A stretch of DNA of 64,000 nt, taken from assembly GCF_041008525.1 (NCBI RefSeq), contig NZ_JBFLUG010000031.1, forward strand, positions 1-64,000, read 5' to 3'. The notes under the pieces were generated by a model. That model was not told where the DNA came from and ran no database searches. It saw nothing but the letters and a program-made list of their open reading frames with translations. The translations under genes and the position numbers were made by a program. Numbering within the stretch: position 1 is the stretch's first letter; each line of letters starts with the position of its first letter. Positions 36,702-48,469 of the stretch are shown one piece after another. The stretch is from Parafrankia sp041008525 (GTDB lineage: Bacteria; Actinomycetota; Actinomycetes; Frankiales; Frankiaceae).

Positions 36702-37471
36702 GCCGGGACCGCGCGGTAGCCGTCATCCGACCGGTCCTGGCTCTGGCCCTGACCGCGGCGAATCCTTCCGAGCTCCTCGTCGGCCCGCACGACCATCTCG
36801 TAGTCGTGCCTGGTCGCCGGCCTGCCGCCGTACCAGATCTCGCTGAAGACCTCGACCGCGGCCGACAGCGCCCCGACCGGGTCACCGGACGCCCCGCCGG
36901 CCGTGACCCGTGTCGCGGCCCCGCCGGCCGTCGCGGCCCGCAGGTCGCTGACCAGCTCCCCGGCAGTTCGCCCTGGCCGCAAGTCGATCAGGGTCCGCTC
37001 CTCGAGCATCCGAGCGACCGCTCGGAGCCGGGTCCGTACGGCGTCGGCGAAGTCTCCCCGCTCGGCCTGGGCGTCGCCCAGCGCACGAAGCTGGTCCGCG
37101 GTGAGCGGGCTGGACAGATCACCGTCCTCCCGCTGCCCGGACGAGGATCGCCGGACCGGACCGAGCCACAGCCGGACCACAACCAGCAGCGTCACGAGCA
37201 CGAGGACGAGGGCCAGGACGCCGAGCCCCTGAAAGCCGGCCACACCGACACCGGGGTCGGGGATGATCCAGTCCCACAGGTCGCTCAGACGCTCGTTGAA
37301 CCAGTTGAGCGCCCGGGTGAACCAGCCGGGGCCGGCCTCCCGGTAGACCTGCCGGGAGAGCTCGCGGCGCGCCTCCTCGCGGGCACCGTCCCGGGTGATG
37401 GGCGCGCCCAGCTGATCGCTGACAGCCGTCAGTACCGTCGTCGCAGGACCGCCCGGGCGGGCCGCGGTCAC
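36698..37471 (-). CDS. DUF4129 membrane protein
   Basis: This is a 257-residue protein. An N-terminal extracytoplasmic helical part (ARRELSRQVYREAGPGWFTRALNWFNERL) is followed by one membrane segment (VLALVLVLVTLLVVVRLWLG). The cytoplasmic DUF4129 domain comes next (ERGDFADAVRTRLRAVARMLEERTLIDLRPGRTAGELVSDL, EVFSEIWYGGRPAT). The domain sometimes ends transglutaminase-like proteins; here it stands alone. GTGA and ATGA overlaps with both neighbours indicate one polycistronic message. Confidence 0.82.
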   Translation of the reverse strand: MTAARPGGPATTVLTAVSDQLGAPITRDGAREEARRELSRQVYREAGPGWFTRALNWFNERLSDLWDWIIPDPGVGVAGFQGLGVLALVLVLVTLLVVVRLWLGPVRRSSSGQREDGDLSSPLTADQLRALGDAQAERGDFADAVRTRLRAVARMLEERTLIDLRPGRTAGELVSDLRAATAGGAATRVTAGGASGDPVGALSAAVEVFSEIWYGGRPATRHDYEMVVRADEELGRIRRGQGQSQDRSDDGYRAVPA

Positions 37472-38448
37472 GACGCCGTTGCGCGTTGCCGGGCGGTCTC
37501 GGCGAGAGTCACGTCCAGGCCTTCCCGGCGGATTCGCTGGTCGATGTACAGCAGGACGATGGCGCCGGACAGCACCGGTGTCGCGACGGTCGTCGCGATC
37601 AGGTTGCCGATCCCGGTGACGATGTAGCCGGCAACGGTCAGGTCTCCTTCGAAGGCATCACCGAAGGTGGCCTCGGATGTCGCCAGGACGATCAGGGTGA
37701 CCATCGTGAAGACGAACACCAGCACGCCCCCCACCAGCGAGGAGAGCAGGACGACGCCGAACGTGCGCCACCACGACCCGCGGACCAGCACCCGCGAGCG
37801 GCGCAGCGCCGCGCGGATCGTCTGACCTTCCAGGACATAGGCAGGGGAGGCGAGGCACAGATAGATCGCCACCGCCACCGCGCCGACGATCAACGCGAGG
37901 AGGCCGAGAACGCTGAGCAGAGTGACCACCAGGGTCAGCACCAGCAACCCGCCGAGCCGCGGGGTGACACGCCGGACCGCCGCGCCGGCGGAGATCCGCG
38001 AGCCGAGTGCCGCCTCGCTGACCACCACCGCGAGGACGCCGGACAGGAAGATCCCGAGCATGGCGTTCAGGCCGAACACCAGCAGATCGAGCGCGGCCAC
38101 GGTGGCGTTGGACGAGTCCTCGCCGACAATCGCGGTGACGGTGCTGATGGTCTCGACCACCGCCGACACACCGACGGTGAGCCCCAGTGTCGCGCCGGGA
38201 TTCGTCCGGATCGTGGTGAAGATCCCGTCCAGGATCTCGCCGACCGACAGCGGGCGGAGCGGGATCACGCCGGGCTTCGGCGCGACCGGCGGACCGCCCC
38301 ACGGGCCGGAGCCCCAGGGCGGTGGGGAGTTCCATGACCCGTGTGGCGGATGCGTCTCCCCCGACGGCGGTCCCCCGGGGGAACCGGGTGTTCCGGGCCC
38401 CTGCGGGCCGGGCGTGCCGGGAGGGGTCTGACCGGCCCCGTCCGCCAT
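37468..38448 (-). CDS. Polytopic membrane protein, DUF7847/GDPD membrane-domain-like
   Basis: This is a 326-residue protein from ATG 38448, with GGGAGA 6 nt upstream. The first 70 residues are Pro/Gly-rich (a run of PPHGSWNSPPPWGSGPWGG). IPLRPLSVGEILDGIFTTIRTNP follows, then about six hydrophobic segments and the loop YVLEGQTIRAALRRSRVLVRGSWWR. This layout is shared by actinobacterial glycerophosphoryl diester phosphodiesterase membrane-domain-like proteins, which have no proven catalysis. It is first in the five-gene leftward operon that ends with DUF58. Confidence 0.75.
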   Translation of the reverse strand: MADGAGQTPPGTPGPQGPGTPGSPGGPPSGETHPPHGSWNSPPPWGSGPWGGPPVAPKPGVIPLRPLSVGEILDGIFTTIRTNPGATLGLTVGVSAVVETISTVTAIVGEDSSNATVAALDLLVFGLNAMLGIFLSGVLAVVVSEAALGSRISAGAAVRRVTPRLGGLLVLTLVVTLLSVLGLLALIVGAVAVAIYLCLASPAYVLEGQTIRAALRRSRVLVRGSWWRTFGVVLLSSLVGGVLVFVFTMVTLIVLATSEATFGDAFEGDLTVAGYIVTGIGNLIATTVATPVLSGAIVLLYIDQRIRREGLDVTLAETARQRATAS

Positions 38449-38644
38449 CGTGGTCTCCCTGCGCTCGTGCTGTCCGTGCCGACCAACGTTCGCGGCATGC
38501 ACATCGTTGCAGACTCGCTACTTCCTCCACGTGGTCGGGCGCCGCGGGCCGCGGGCTGTGCACAGAACGTCCAGTCCACGCGCGGATGTCCACAGCCGGG
38601 CCTGCGACCCCGCCCGTCCCGCCGGCGCCGTACATGCTCGACGA

Positions 38645-39577
38645 GTGACCACATCGCCCGTCATACGCGAAGCGCCGGCGCTCCTTCTGCTCCTGCGTGA
38701 AGCGCTGGCGACTCTCGTGGATCTCGTGCTGCCCCGGCCGTGCGCCGGCTGCGGGCTGCCGGGGTACGCGGCCTGCCCTCGGTGCACCGCGGCACTGACA
38801 GGCCCCCTGGTTCTCGCCGCCCCGGGTCCCACGGCCAGCCCGGGGCGGCGAGGTCGCGACCTACGCGACCTCCCGCCTGCGCCCACACCATCCGGCTTCC
38901 CGGTCGCGCGCCCTTCGCGAGCCGTAGCGCCACCTGCCCGTGCTCCGGGCTGGGCATGGCCGCCGCCTGGGCATGGCCCGGGCTCGCCGCCACTCGTCGC
39001 TGCCGCGGCCTTCGAGGGCACCCCCCGAGTACTGCTGCTTGCCTACAAGGAGCGGGGGAGGCTCGACCTGGCCCCGTTGCTGGGGCGGGCACTCGCCCGG
39101 GCGGCCACGGCGGTGGCCCGGCAGCACTCCCGGGGCACGCAGCCCACCTCGGTGGTGCTCGTGCCCGTGCCGACGACCGCCGCCGCCCGGCGGCGCCGCG
39201 GCGCCGACCACGTCGCCCGGCTTGCCGTGGTCGCCGCACGGGTTCTGACCCGATCGGGCACACCAGCCCGGGTCAGCGGCGCCCTGCGGGTGCTGCGTCC
39301 CGGCGTCGACCAGGCCGGCCTCGGGGCGACTGCCCGCCAGCGCAACCGGTCCGGTGCCTTCGCTCTGCGGCCGAGAGCACGGCCCGTGGGCCCCGGCGAG
39401 ATCACGATCGTTGTGGACGACATCGTGACGACCGGGGCCACGTGCGGCGAGGCGATGCGCGCGCTGCGGGCTGGTGGCTGGGCCGCTCCCGCCGGCATCG
39501 CGGCCGTCGCCGCGACACCACTGCGGCGCGGCACGCTCCCGGCGCGACGCGCCAACACCCCGGATTGCCCGCCGTAA
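38645..39577 (+). CDS. comF: ComF-family phosphoribosyltransferase-like protein
   Basis: This is a 310-residue protein starting at GTG 38645. The N-terminal four-cysteine zinc site is PRPCAGCGLPGYAACPRC. The C-terminal phosphoribosyltransferase fold has VPVPTTAAARRRRGADHVARLA and the PRPP loop TIVVDDIVTTGATCGEA. About 70 residues of Pro/Arg/Ala sequence are inserted after the zinc site, making it longer than usual. The family is linked to DNA uptake in some bacteria, but in actinobacteria the gene simply precedes hpf and secA (Rv3242c-Rv3240c order). A competence role should not be assumed. Confidence 0.87.
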   Translation: MTTSPVIREAPALLLLLREALATLVDLVLPRPCAGCGLPGYAACPRCTAALTGPLVLAAPGPTASPGRRGRDLRDLPPAPTPSGFPVARPSRAVAPPARAPGWAWPPPGHGPGSPPLVAAAAFEGTPRVLLLAYKERGRLDLAPLLGRALARAATAVARQHSRGTQPTSVVLVPVPTTAAARRRRGADHVARLAVVAARVLTRSGTPARVSGALRVLRPGVDQAGLGATARQRNRSGAFALRPRARPVGPGEITIVVDDIVTTGATCGEAMRALRAGGWAAPAGIAAVAATPLRRGTLPARRANTPDCPP

Positions 39578-39834
39578 TCCCGCCGAAGGAGCAGACTGGA
39601 CCCACGAGCTCCACCCCCCGGGAGCCGACGGCGCAAGCCGGTGACGAAGGTGGCGCCGCAGGATGCGGCGCGGTCTTCCAGGGCGAGGGCGATGTGGCGC
39701 ACCTGCCGCTCCTCGGCGGGTGCGGCGCTCAGCCCCCCTCTGTGCCGGAGCCGTGAGGCCGCCCGCCGGGTGTGAGCGAGGCGGGGCCCGCTGATCGCGC
39801 CCAGCGACCGCAAGGTGGGTTCGGGAGTCCCGTT

Positions 39835-39879
39835 ATGCCGGGTCGGAATCAACCGAAATCGGCAGGTCGGTTCCGGCAT
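39835..39879 (+). promoter_or_regulatory. Two-stage stem-loop upstream of hpf
   Basis: The outer arms ATGCCGG (39835-39841) and CCGGCAT (39873-39879) pair perfectly, and so do the inner arms AACCGA (39851-39856) and TCGGTT (39867-39872). A 9-nt bulge lies on the left side only. The right arms are contiguous. It ends 17 nt before a strong Shine-Dalgarno sequence, so it could be a structured mRNA leader element. Confidence 0.4.
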
Positions 39880-39910
39880 GGATCTGGCCGGCAAGGGGAA
39901 GGAGCCGAGC

Positions 39911-40024
39911 GTGGTGGGTCGGTGGAAAACTCGCCGATGCCATGGTCACGGACACAAGCGCAGGTGCCCGCATGAAGGGAGACGGCCTGCGGCACCAGCG
40001 TCACAAGCCGGCACCAACAACTGA
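39911..40024 (+). CDS. Possible 37-residue basic small protein
   Basis: A GTG follows GGAAGGAG (39897-39904) with a 6-nt spacer, one of the best ribosome binding sites in the window. The product would be VVGRWKTRRCHGHGHKRR followed by CPHEGRRPAAPASQAGTNN. It is highly basic at the start with two Cys and four His residues, so a metal- or RNA-binding micro-protein or a leader peptide is conceivable. I do not recognise a family. Support is the ribosome binding site alone. Confidence 0.35.
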   Translation: MVGRWKTRRCHGHGHKRRCPHEGRRPAAPASQAGTNN

Positions 40025-40177
40025 CACCAGGAACGTTGACAATCTTCGGCGGTCTCTTCCAGGTACGGGTCGGCGCACGGTGACCCGTACCGGAACTTCG
40101 CCGGAGAACCGACTTGCTGGTCGCGCTGATTCGGTGTGGATCGGCCGGCCGGGCCAGGTGAACGGGAGGTGGATCGC

Positions 40178-40975
40178 GTGGACATCGTGGTCAAGGGCAG
40201 GCACACAGCGGTATCAGAAGGTTTCCGCAGGCATGTCCAGACCAAGCTCGCCAAACTCGAGCGACTCGATTCCAGGGTGATGCGGGTCGATGTGGAACTC
40301 TCCAAGGAGAGCAATCCCCGGCTGTCCGACATGTGCGACCGGGTCGAGCTGACCGTCTACTCGCGGGGACCTGTCATCCGCGCCGAGGCCGCCGCCGGCG
40401 ACTCCTACGCGGCGCTCGACCGCGCTACCGCCAAGCTCACCGAGCGCCTTCGCCGAGCCGCCGATCGCCGGGTCCGCCACCATGCCAACCACGCGGGTGC
40501 GAACCATCCCGGGCCGGGCCGCGCCGGGTCCCTGACAGCAGACCTGTCCCTCGTCCCTGACGTCCTCGTCCCCGACGCCGGTGTCCTGAACTCGGGCGAC
40601 GGCCAGCCGGCCGCGGCCGCGGAGCGGGCCGCGCCCGAAACCGCGGCGGCCCCGACGGCGCAGGAGTGGGTGTCGAGCGACGGTAGGCCGGGCACCGAGC
40701 GCGTCGAGGAAGTGGAGTACTCACCGATGGTGGTACGCGAGAAGACCCACGTCGCCGCGCCCATGACCCTCGACGACGCCCTGTCGAACATGGAACTCGT
40801 CGGCCACGATTTCTACCTCTTCCTCGACGCACGCAGCGGTCTACCCAGCGTCGTGTACCGCAGGTGCGGCTACGACTACGGCGTCATCCGGCTCACCGGC
40901 GCGGCCAACCGGAACGGCGCGGACGGCATGGACGGCGCGCGGGAACCGGCGTCGGCGGTCATTTCCGCCGTGTGA
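40178..40975 (+). CDS. hpf: Ribosome hibernation promoting factor, long form
   Basis: This is a 265-residue protein from GTG 40178, with GGGAGG 8 nt upstream. The N-terminal S30AE domain (MDIVVKGRHTAVSEGFRRHVQTKLAKLERLD split over residues 1-31, through AALDRATAKLTERLRRAADRR) binds the decoding site of the 30S subunit. A 90-residue Ala/Pro/Gly linker leads to the C-terminal dimerisation domain (VVREKTHVAAPMTLDDAL, VGHDFYLFLDARSGLPSVVYRRCGYDYGVIRL). The long form drives formation of 100S ribosome dimers in stationary phase or stress. The linker is longer than in Firmicutes. Position between comF and secA is conserved. Confidence 0.93.
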   Translation: MDIVVKGRHTAVSEGFRRHVQTKLAKLERLDSRVMRVDVELSKESNPRLSDMCDRVELTVYSRGPVIRAEAAAGDSYAALDRATAKLTERLRRAADRRVRHHANHAGANHPGPGRAGSLTADLSLVPDVLVPDAGVLNSGDGQPAAAAERAAPETAAAPTAQEWVSSDGRPGTERVEEVEYSPMVVREKTHVAAPMTLDDALSNMELVGHDFYLFLDARSGLPSVVYRRCGYDYGVIRLTGAANRNGADGMDGAREPASAVISAV

Positions 40976-41124
40976 CGGTCGATCCCCCCTGCCGACGTGG
41001 GACCATTTGCCTCGGGTGTCGGACTCCCGGCATCGGTGCACACGGCACGTTCCACGGGGTGTGCCACCAGCGGCGTGATGTCTGGTGGCGCACCCCGCGG
41101 GAGCGGTTCCAGGGGAGGTCGGAG

Positions 41125-41838
41125 ATGACGGTGGACGAGCAGCGTTCCGAGGAGGCGCTGCGGACGCCATCGGAGGCGAATCCCATCCGGGTGCTGATCG
41201 TTGACGACCACGCGTTGTTCCGCCGCGGCCTGGAGATGGTCCTCGCGCAGGAGGTCGACATCGAGGTCGTCGGCGAGGCGGCGGACGGGTCGGAAGCTGT
41301 CACGATGGCCGCCGAGATGGCACCGGACATCGTCCTGATGGACGTCCGGATGCCTCGACGCGGCGGGATCGACGCCACCAGCGCAATCAAGGAGAAGGTG
41401 CCCAGCGCGAAGATCGTCATGTTGACGATAAGCGACGAGGAAGCCGACCTCTTCGACGCCATCAAGGCCGGTGCCATGGGTTATCTGCTCAAGGAGATCT
41501 CGATCGACGAGGTCGCCGCGGACATCCGTGCGGTCTACAACGGCCAGAGCCTCATCAGTCCGTCGATGGCGTCCAAGCTGCTCAGCGAGTTCGCCGCAAT
41601 GATCAAAACCAAGGACGACCGTCCCCAGCTTCCGACCCCGCGGCTGACCGACCGGGAGATGGAGGTCCTCCGGCTGGTCGCCAAGGGGCTGAACAACCGG
41701 GATATCGCCAAGCAGCTCTACATCAGCGAGAACACCGTCAAGAACCACATCCGGAACATTCTCGAGAAGCTCCAGCTGCACTCCCGCATGGAGGCGGTGG
41801 TGTACGCGGTGCGGGAGAAGCTGCTGGAGATCACCTGA
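41125..41838 (+). CDS. LuxR/NarL-type response regulator, orphan
   Basis: This is a 237-residue protein from ATG 41125, preceded by AGGGGAGG. The receiver domain has the acidic pair in VLIVDDHALFRRG, the phosphoacceptor D73 in VLMDVRMP, T in VMLTIS and K in GYLLKEIS. The LuxR-type helix-turn-helix is LTDREMEVLRLVAKGLNNRDIAKQLYISENTVKNHI (in two parts). No histidine kinase gene lies nearby, so the partner is encoded elsewhere or absent. The gene follows hpf on the same strand with a 149-bp gap and precedes secA in related actinobacteria as well, but its regulon is not known to me. Confidence 0.92.
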   Translation: MTVDEQRSEEALRTPSEANPIRVLIVDDHALFRRGLEMVLAQEVDIEVVGEAADGSEAVTMAAEMAPDIVLMDVRMPRRGGIDATSAIKEKVPSAKIVMLTISDEEADLFDAIKAGAMGYLLKEISIDEVAADIRAVYNGQSLISPSMASKLLSEFAAMIKTKDDRPQLPTPRLTDREMEVLRLVAKGLNNRDIAKQLYISENTVKNHIRNILEKLQLHSRMEAVVYAVREKLLEIT

Positions 41839-41979
41839 TCAGGTTCGGGTCCGGTTCGTCCGCGATGGCCCGTGCGCCGGCGCCGACGGCATCGTCGTCG
41901 GGGCATGGCGCCAGCGCGCACCGACGGCGGCGCCGCCACGGGTATGCGTGACCGGCGAGCGCACCGGCACGATCGGGTC

Positions 41980-42717
41980 TCAGACCGGTGGGTCCGTGGC
42001 GAGCCGTGAGCCGATCCAGCAGTCATGCCGGGCGCCGTCCCCGAGGACGACGGCGCCTCGCAACGTGCCGTCAAGGGTGAAGCCGAGCTTCTCCGCGACC
42101 CGGCGGGAGGCGTGGTTGCCGACCGCCGCCCGCCACTCGACCCGCTCCAGCCCGAGTGCGCCGAAGCCCCAGCGCAGCAGCGCGGCGGTGGCGGCTGTCG
42201 TCACCCCCCGTCCACGTGCCCCGGCGGCGCACCAGTAGGCGACCTCCGCGTCGCCCTCATCTGTCATCTCCTGCAGAGCCACGGAGGCGAGGAGCTCCTC
42301 GGTCGTGGCGTCGACCACGGCCAGCGGCGCGCCGGTGGCCGTGGCCCAGGCATCCGGCGCCTGGCGGCAGACGAAGTCCTCGGCGTGGCCCTGGGTATAA
42401 GGCACGGGCACCCGCGTCCAGCGTGGGATCTCCGGGTCCTGGCAGGCACGGAAGACCGCCTCGGCGTCGGACAGCTTCCAGGGTCGCAGATGCAACATGC
42501 CCGCGGTGATCTCGACCGGTTCCAGTGGCAGCCGGCGTGCGGCGAGGTCCGCCGTCCGACCGCCCGACATCCAGCCGGCGGGCGCTTCCGGGCCGGCGGC
42601 GGGGCCGGAGCCCGCCGGGATCCGGGGGGCGGAGCCGGCCGCGGTTTCCGGACCGGGGGCGGAGCTGTGGCCGGGTGCGGCTTTCAGGCCCGGGGCAGAT
42701 CCGATGTCGGAACGCAT
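41980..42717 (-). CDS. GNAT-family N-acetyltransferase (RimJ/RimL-like)
   Basis: This is a 245-residue protein. The catalytic domain begins near residue 70 (LHLRPWKLSDAEAVFRACQDPEIPRWTRVPVPYT in two parts). It contains the acetyl-CoA loop CAAGARGRGVTTAATAALLRWGF and the late motif VEWRAAVGNHASRRVAEKLGFTLDGTLR. This is the RimJ/RimL type, which acetylates protein N-termini or small molecules. The first 50 residues are Ala/Gly/Pro-rich. ATG 42717 lacks a good ribosome binding site, and ATG 42570, nearer the domain, is an alternative. It is convergent with the response regulator and divergent from secA. Confidence 0.82.
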   Translation of the reverse strand: MRSDIGSAPGLKAAPGHSSAPGPETAAGSAPRIPAGSGPAAGPEAPAGWMSGGRTADLAARRLPLEPVEITAGMLHLRPWKLSDAEAVFRACQDPEIPRWTRVPVPYTQGHAEDFVCRQAPDAWATATGAPLAVVDATTEELLASVALQEMTDEGDAEVAYWCAAGARGRGVTTAATAALLRWGFGALGLERVEWRAAVGNHASRRVAEKLGFTLDGTLRGAVVLGDGARHDCWIGSRLATDPPV

Positions 42718-42967
42718 ACCGCCCACGATGCCAGCGCTGGCGGGTGGCGGGTGGGGATCGCACGTGTGGCACGCCGGGCACGGGAGGGGTCCCACACTCG
42801 TTGGACAGTCGCGGGGAGCGGGAGAATCCGCATCGTCCGGGTGCGGCCAGCCGCTCCCGGACCCGCCGTGTCGCCGGTGGTTCGAGCTCGGGCCGTGGGC
42901 GACGATCGAAGGGCTAGCATCGTGGTGTCGGTGAGTTCGCCGACATGCCTGCCGGAGGAGTTCCGCC

Positions 42968-45946
<2,979 letters not shown>

Positions 45947-45954
45947 CCCGGAGC

Positions 45955-45985
45955 GGGCCCCGTCCCGGCCAGCCGGGCGGGGCCC
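45955..45985 (+). terminator. Strong hairpin after secA
   Basis: GGGCCCCG-T-CCCGGC (45955-45969) pairs with GCCGGG-CGGGGCCC (45972-45985) as a 14-bp G+C stem with one bulged T and a minimal loop. It starts 9 nt after the secA stop. No T-tract follows, in keeping with actinobacterial terminators. Confidence 0.65.
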
Positions 45986-46044
45986 GAACCCGGCGGGGCC
46001 CGAGCAGGCGTGCGAAACAGGTCAGCCCGACCGTGGGAAACCCG

Positions 46045-46779
46045 TCAGCCGAGTTGCAGGGTGGTTACCTGCCAGCGGTCGGCAGCGAGTTCCATCCGCA
46101 GCGCCATCGCCCGCATCCGGGGCCCGCGGCTGACAACCGCGCTGACCTCCGCGATTCCCGGCAGCGGCTCGCTGACCCGGACGCTGCGCACCTGGCTGGG
46201 CTGGCGGTTCGTCAGCACCGACGCGGTCCGCTGAAGGTCATGCTGTAGCGCCGCCGTGGTCCAGGGTGCGAGGTGCGCCATCGGCCGGGCACCGGCGAGC
46301 ACCTCGACGACCAGTCGCACAACGACCGCAGCCGTCCGCCGCGGATCCGGGGGCTTCCGCGGCTGCGCCGGCGGGCCGGCTTCGGCCGCACCCCCGGCCT
46401 CCTGACGGCCTGACCGCGCCGCGGATGATCCGAGGCGGTCCGGCCCGGACAGCAGGCGGCGCGACGTGCCCGCTCCGCGGTGCCGGAGCAGCGGGATCGA
46501 CGGCTGCTCCGGGGGGCGGGCCAGCACCGCGCCCCGCTCGGCGAGCCGGCGCGTGCCGCTGGTCACCTCGCGAGGCGCGGTCGGTGTCGTGGCGCGTCCC
46601 GGACGTCCGGGCAGGGAACGCCCGGGCGGGTGAGGGCGGACGGCAGGGTCGGCCCTGCCGTCCGGGGCGAGCTCATCGTCGTAGGGCGGATCGGTCGGCC
46701 GCACGGGCAGCAGCCCGGGAGCGGCGGCCACGTGCGGGGATCGGCGACGGGGCAGGGTCAGGGCGGTCGTCGCGGTCAC
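46045..46779 (-). CDS. Rv3235-family protein
   Basis: This is a 244-residue protein from GTG 46779, with AAAGG nearby. The first 140 residues are Arg/Pro/Gly low complexity. The conserved domain is the last 95 residues (VVVRLVVEVLAGARPMAHLAPWTTAALQHDLQR in two parts, then VRSVRVSEPLPGIAEVSAVVSRGPRMRAMALRMEL and RWQVTTLQLG). It is a small alpha/beta fold of unknown role, found near secA in mycobacteria too. It converges on secA and may be cotranscribed with the LysM gene 147 bp upstream. Confidence 0.75.
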   Translation of the reverse strand: MTATTALTLPRRRSPHVAAAPGLLPVRPTDPPYDDELAPDGRADPAVRPHPPGRSLPGRPGRATTPTAPREVTSGTRRLAERGAVLARPPEQPSIPLLRHRGAGTSRRLLSGPDRLGSSAARSGRQEAGGAAEAGPPAQPRKPPDPRRTAAVVVRLVVEVLAGARPMAHLAPWTTAALQHDLQRTASVLTNRQPSQVRSVRVSEPLPGIAEVSAVVSRGPRMRAMALRMELAADRWQVTTLQLG

Positions 46780-46926
46780 GGCGGGCCTTTCACGGGTGGT
46801 CGGCGCGGTCGGAGGTGCTGTGTTCCGAGTGCGTTCGGGAGGTGGCGCGGTCGAGGGTGAGGTCCGGCGGGCGGGCAGACCCGGTGGCGGAGGCGACGCG
46901 GCGCCTGGTTCCCATCACCGGCGAGC

Positions 46927-48207
46927 TCAGCGGGCCGGCGGCGGGACGAGGCGCTGACCGGGCAGGATGACGTCCGGATCAGGCCCGATCACGTCCGCGT
47001 TCGCGGACCACCACCGTGGCCACTCGGCGGCGATCTGGTCGGATGTCGCGCTCGGGCCCAGATGGCGGGCCGCGATGGACCAGAGGCTGTCTCCACGTAG
47101 CACGACCACCTCCTCGGACGGCCCTCCCGGGCTGGACCGCGGGGCCGGGGCGGGCGCGCCGGGCACCGTCCCCGGAGTGCCCGTCCCCAGTGGGGCCGCC
47201 GGCACCATCGGATCGCCGGCGCCTGCCTGGCCGGTGGCGCCTGCCCGGCCCGGGCCGTCGGCGCGCCCACCCGTTTCGGGCTGACTGCCCGTACCAGCCT
47301 GGCCGGCTGCGCCGGCCTGGCCCGTGGCAGCAGGCCCGGTGCCGGTGCCGGCGCCTGGGGATGGTGACGGGGTCTGGTCGGGGTGGCCGAGGAACGGCCA
47401 GCCCTGTTCCGACGCGCGCACGGGCGCGGGCCGGCCGCCGGGGTCAGGGGCGGCCGTGGCGGAGGGTGGGTGTGCCGCACCCGAGGGTGTGTCGGCCGCG
47501 CTGACCGGGGTCAGGGGCACGATCAGAACGTCGTCCGGGAGGACGTCGCCGAGCACGGCGCTCAGTTCCTCCGCGCTGGTTGGTGCCGGCCGGCCCGTGC
47601 CGCCGCCCGCAGGCGGCGAGACCGTGCTCGGCGGCGAGGCGGTCGGCGTGCCCGGGCGTCCACTGGTGTCGCCATGGCCGAGGAAGGGCCAACCCTGCTC
47701 GGACGCCCGCGGCGAGCCCGCGCCGGTGACTGGCGGATCGGTCCAGGATGCGCCGGGTGCGGCCGACATCGGGGCCGCGCCGGCGGCGGTCGCCTGGGTC
47801 GTGCCCGTGCCCGTGGCCGCGGCCGCCGGGCTTGCGGTGAGGAGCGGGCTGACACTGGCGGCGACGAGCGTGACGCCGAGACCGACCTCGACGATGCGCC
47901 GGACAGCCCTGGGAAGCACGCGGTTGGCCAGCGCCGCGAAGAGCCGGCCGGCCGCGCCCGGCAGCGCGGCGAGCGACCCGAGGATCACTCCGGCGCACAG
48001 CCACAGCAGGCAGACCCAGGCGATCAGCCCGAGGCAGTTGGCGAGGGCCAGCTCGGGTGCGTCACGGAACCACGGCCCGATCGCGCCGAGCTCCGCGGGG
48101 AAGTCGGCCAGTCTCGGCCCGAACAGGACCAGTACGGCGGCGATGCCGAGTGCGGCGAGGCCGCCGCCCACCCGCGCGGCGGTGTCCCGTGTTGCCCCTG
48201 AGATCAT
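46927..48207 (-). CDS. Membrane protein with C-terminal LysM domain
   Basis: This is a 426-residue protein from ATG 48207; an in-frame GTG at 48348 would add 47 disordered residues. Three hydrophobic stretches occupy roughly residues 12-30, 52-84 and 104-130. A long Pro/Gly/Ala/Thr region follows, and a LysM domain closes the protein (VVLRGDSLWSIAARHLGP, PGQRLVPPPAR). LysM binds peptidoglycan or other N-acetylglucosamine polymers, so the tail probably faces the wall. Within the disordered region the 12-residue motif RASEQGWPFLGH occurs twice (residues 167-178 and 264-275). Confidence 0.75.
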   Translation of the reverse strand: MISGATRDTAARVGGGLAALGIAAVLVLFGPRLADFPAELGAIGPWFRDAPELALANCLGLIAWVCLLWLCAGVILGSLAALPGAAGRLFAALANRVLPRAVRRIVEVGLGVTLVAASVSPLLTASPAAAATGTGTTQATAAGAAPMSAAPGASWTDPPVTGAGSPRASEQGWPFLGHGDTSGRPGTPTASPPSTVSPPAGGGTGRPAPTSAEELSAVLGDVLPDDVLIVPLTPVSAADTPSGAAHPPSATAAPDPGGRPAPVRASEQGWPFLGHPDQTPSPSPGAGTGTGPAATGQAGAAGQAGTGSQPETGGRADGPGRAGATGQAGAGDPMVPAAPLGTGTPGTVPGAPAPAPRSSPGGPSEEVVVLRGDSLWSIAARHLGPSATSDQIAAEWPRWWSANADVIGPDPDVILPGQRLVPPPAR

Positions 48208-48362
48208 GCTCCGTACCCGTCCGTCCGCTCTGGGTTCGGTGGGTGCCTGCCCCGGACGACCTTCGCTGCTTTGGTCGTGAGTAGGCCGAGGTGTCTTCGT
48301 TGGCTGGCTTGGCGGCCGTGTTGGCTCGGGGTCAGGGAGCTCATGCACGGACGATGCCGTTT

Positions 48363-48384
48363 GGTTACGTTTGCTTGTGTAACC
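48363..48384. promoter_or_regulatory. Inverted repeat in a divergent promoter region
   Basis: GGTTAC (48363-48368), ten bases, then GTAACC (48379-48384) form a perfect repeat. It lies between the LysM gene (leftward) and the unknown gene (rightward), in a locally A+T-richer stretch. It could be an operator for either. Confidence 0.35.
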
Positions 48385-48469
48385 CGTCAGAAGGTGGATG
48401 TCAATCCGCTCTGCTTCGCTTGTCCAGCCTCGTGCCGGCTGACCTGGAAAGATGGAGGAACGCGCCGAA

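Larger units (their letters stand above)
39578..40177. other. Long leader region upstream of hpf
   Basis: This is a 600-bp gap. The first 250 bp hold nothing I can support. At 39835-39879 there is a two-part stem-loop, and at 39911-40024 a short reading frame with an excellent ribosome binding site. At 40030-40041 GGAAC is followed by TTGACA. GGAAC with GTC 17 nt later resembles promoters of stress (ECF) sigma factors, which would suit hpf, but the spacing is one base longer than typical. Confidence 0.4.
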
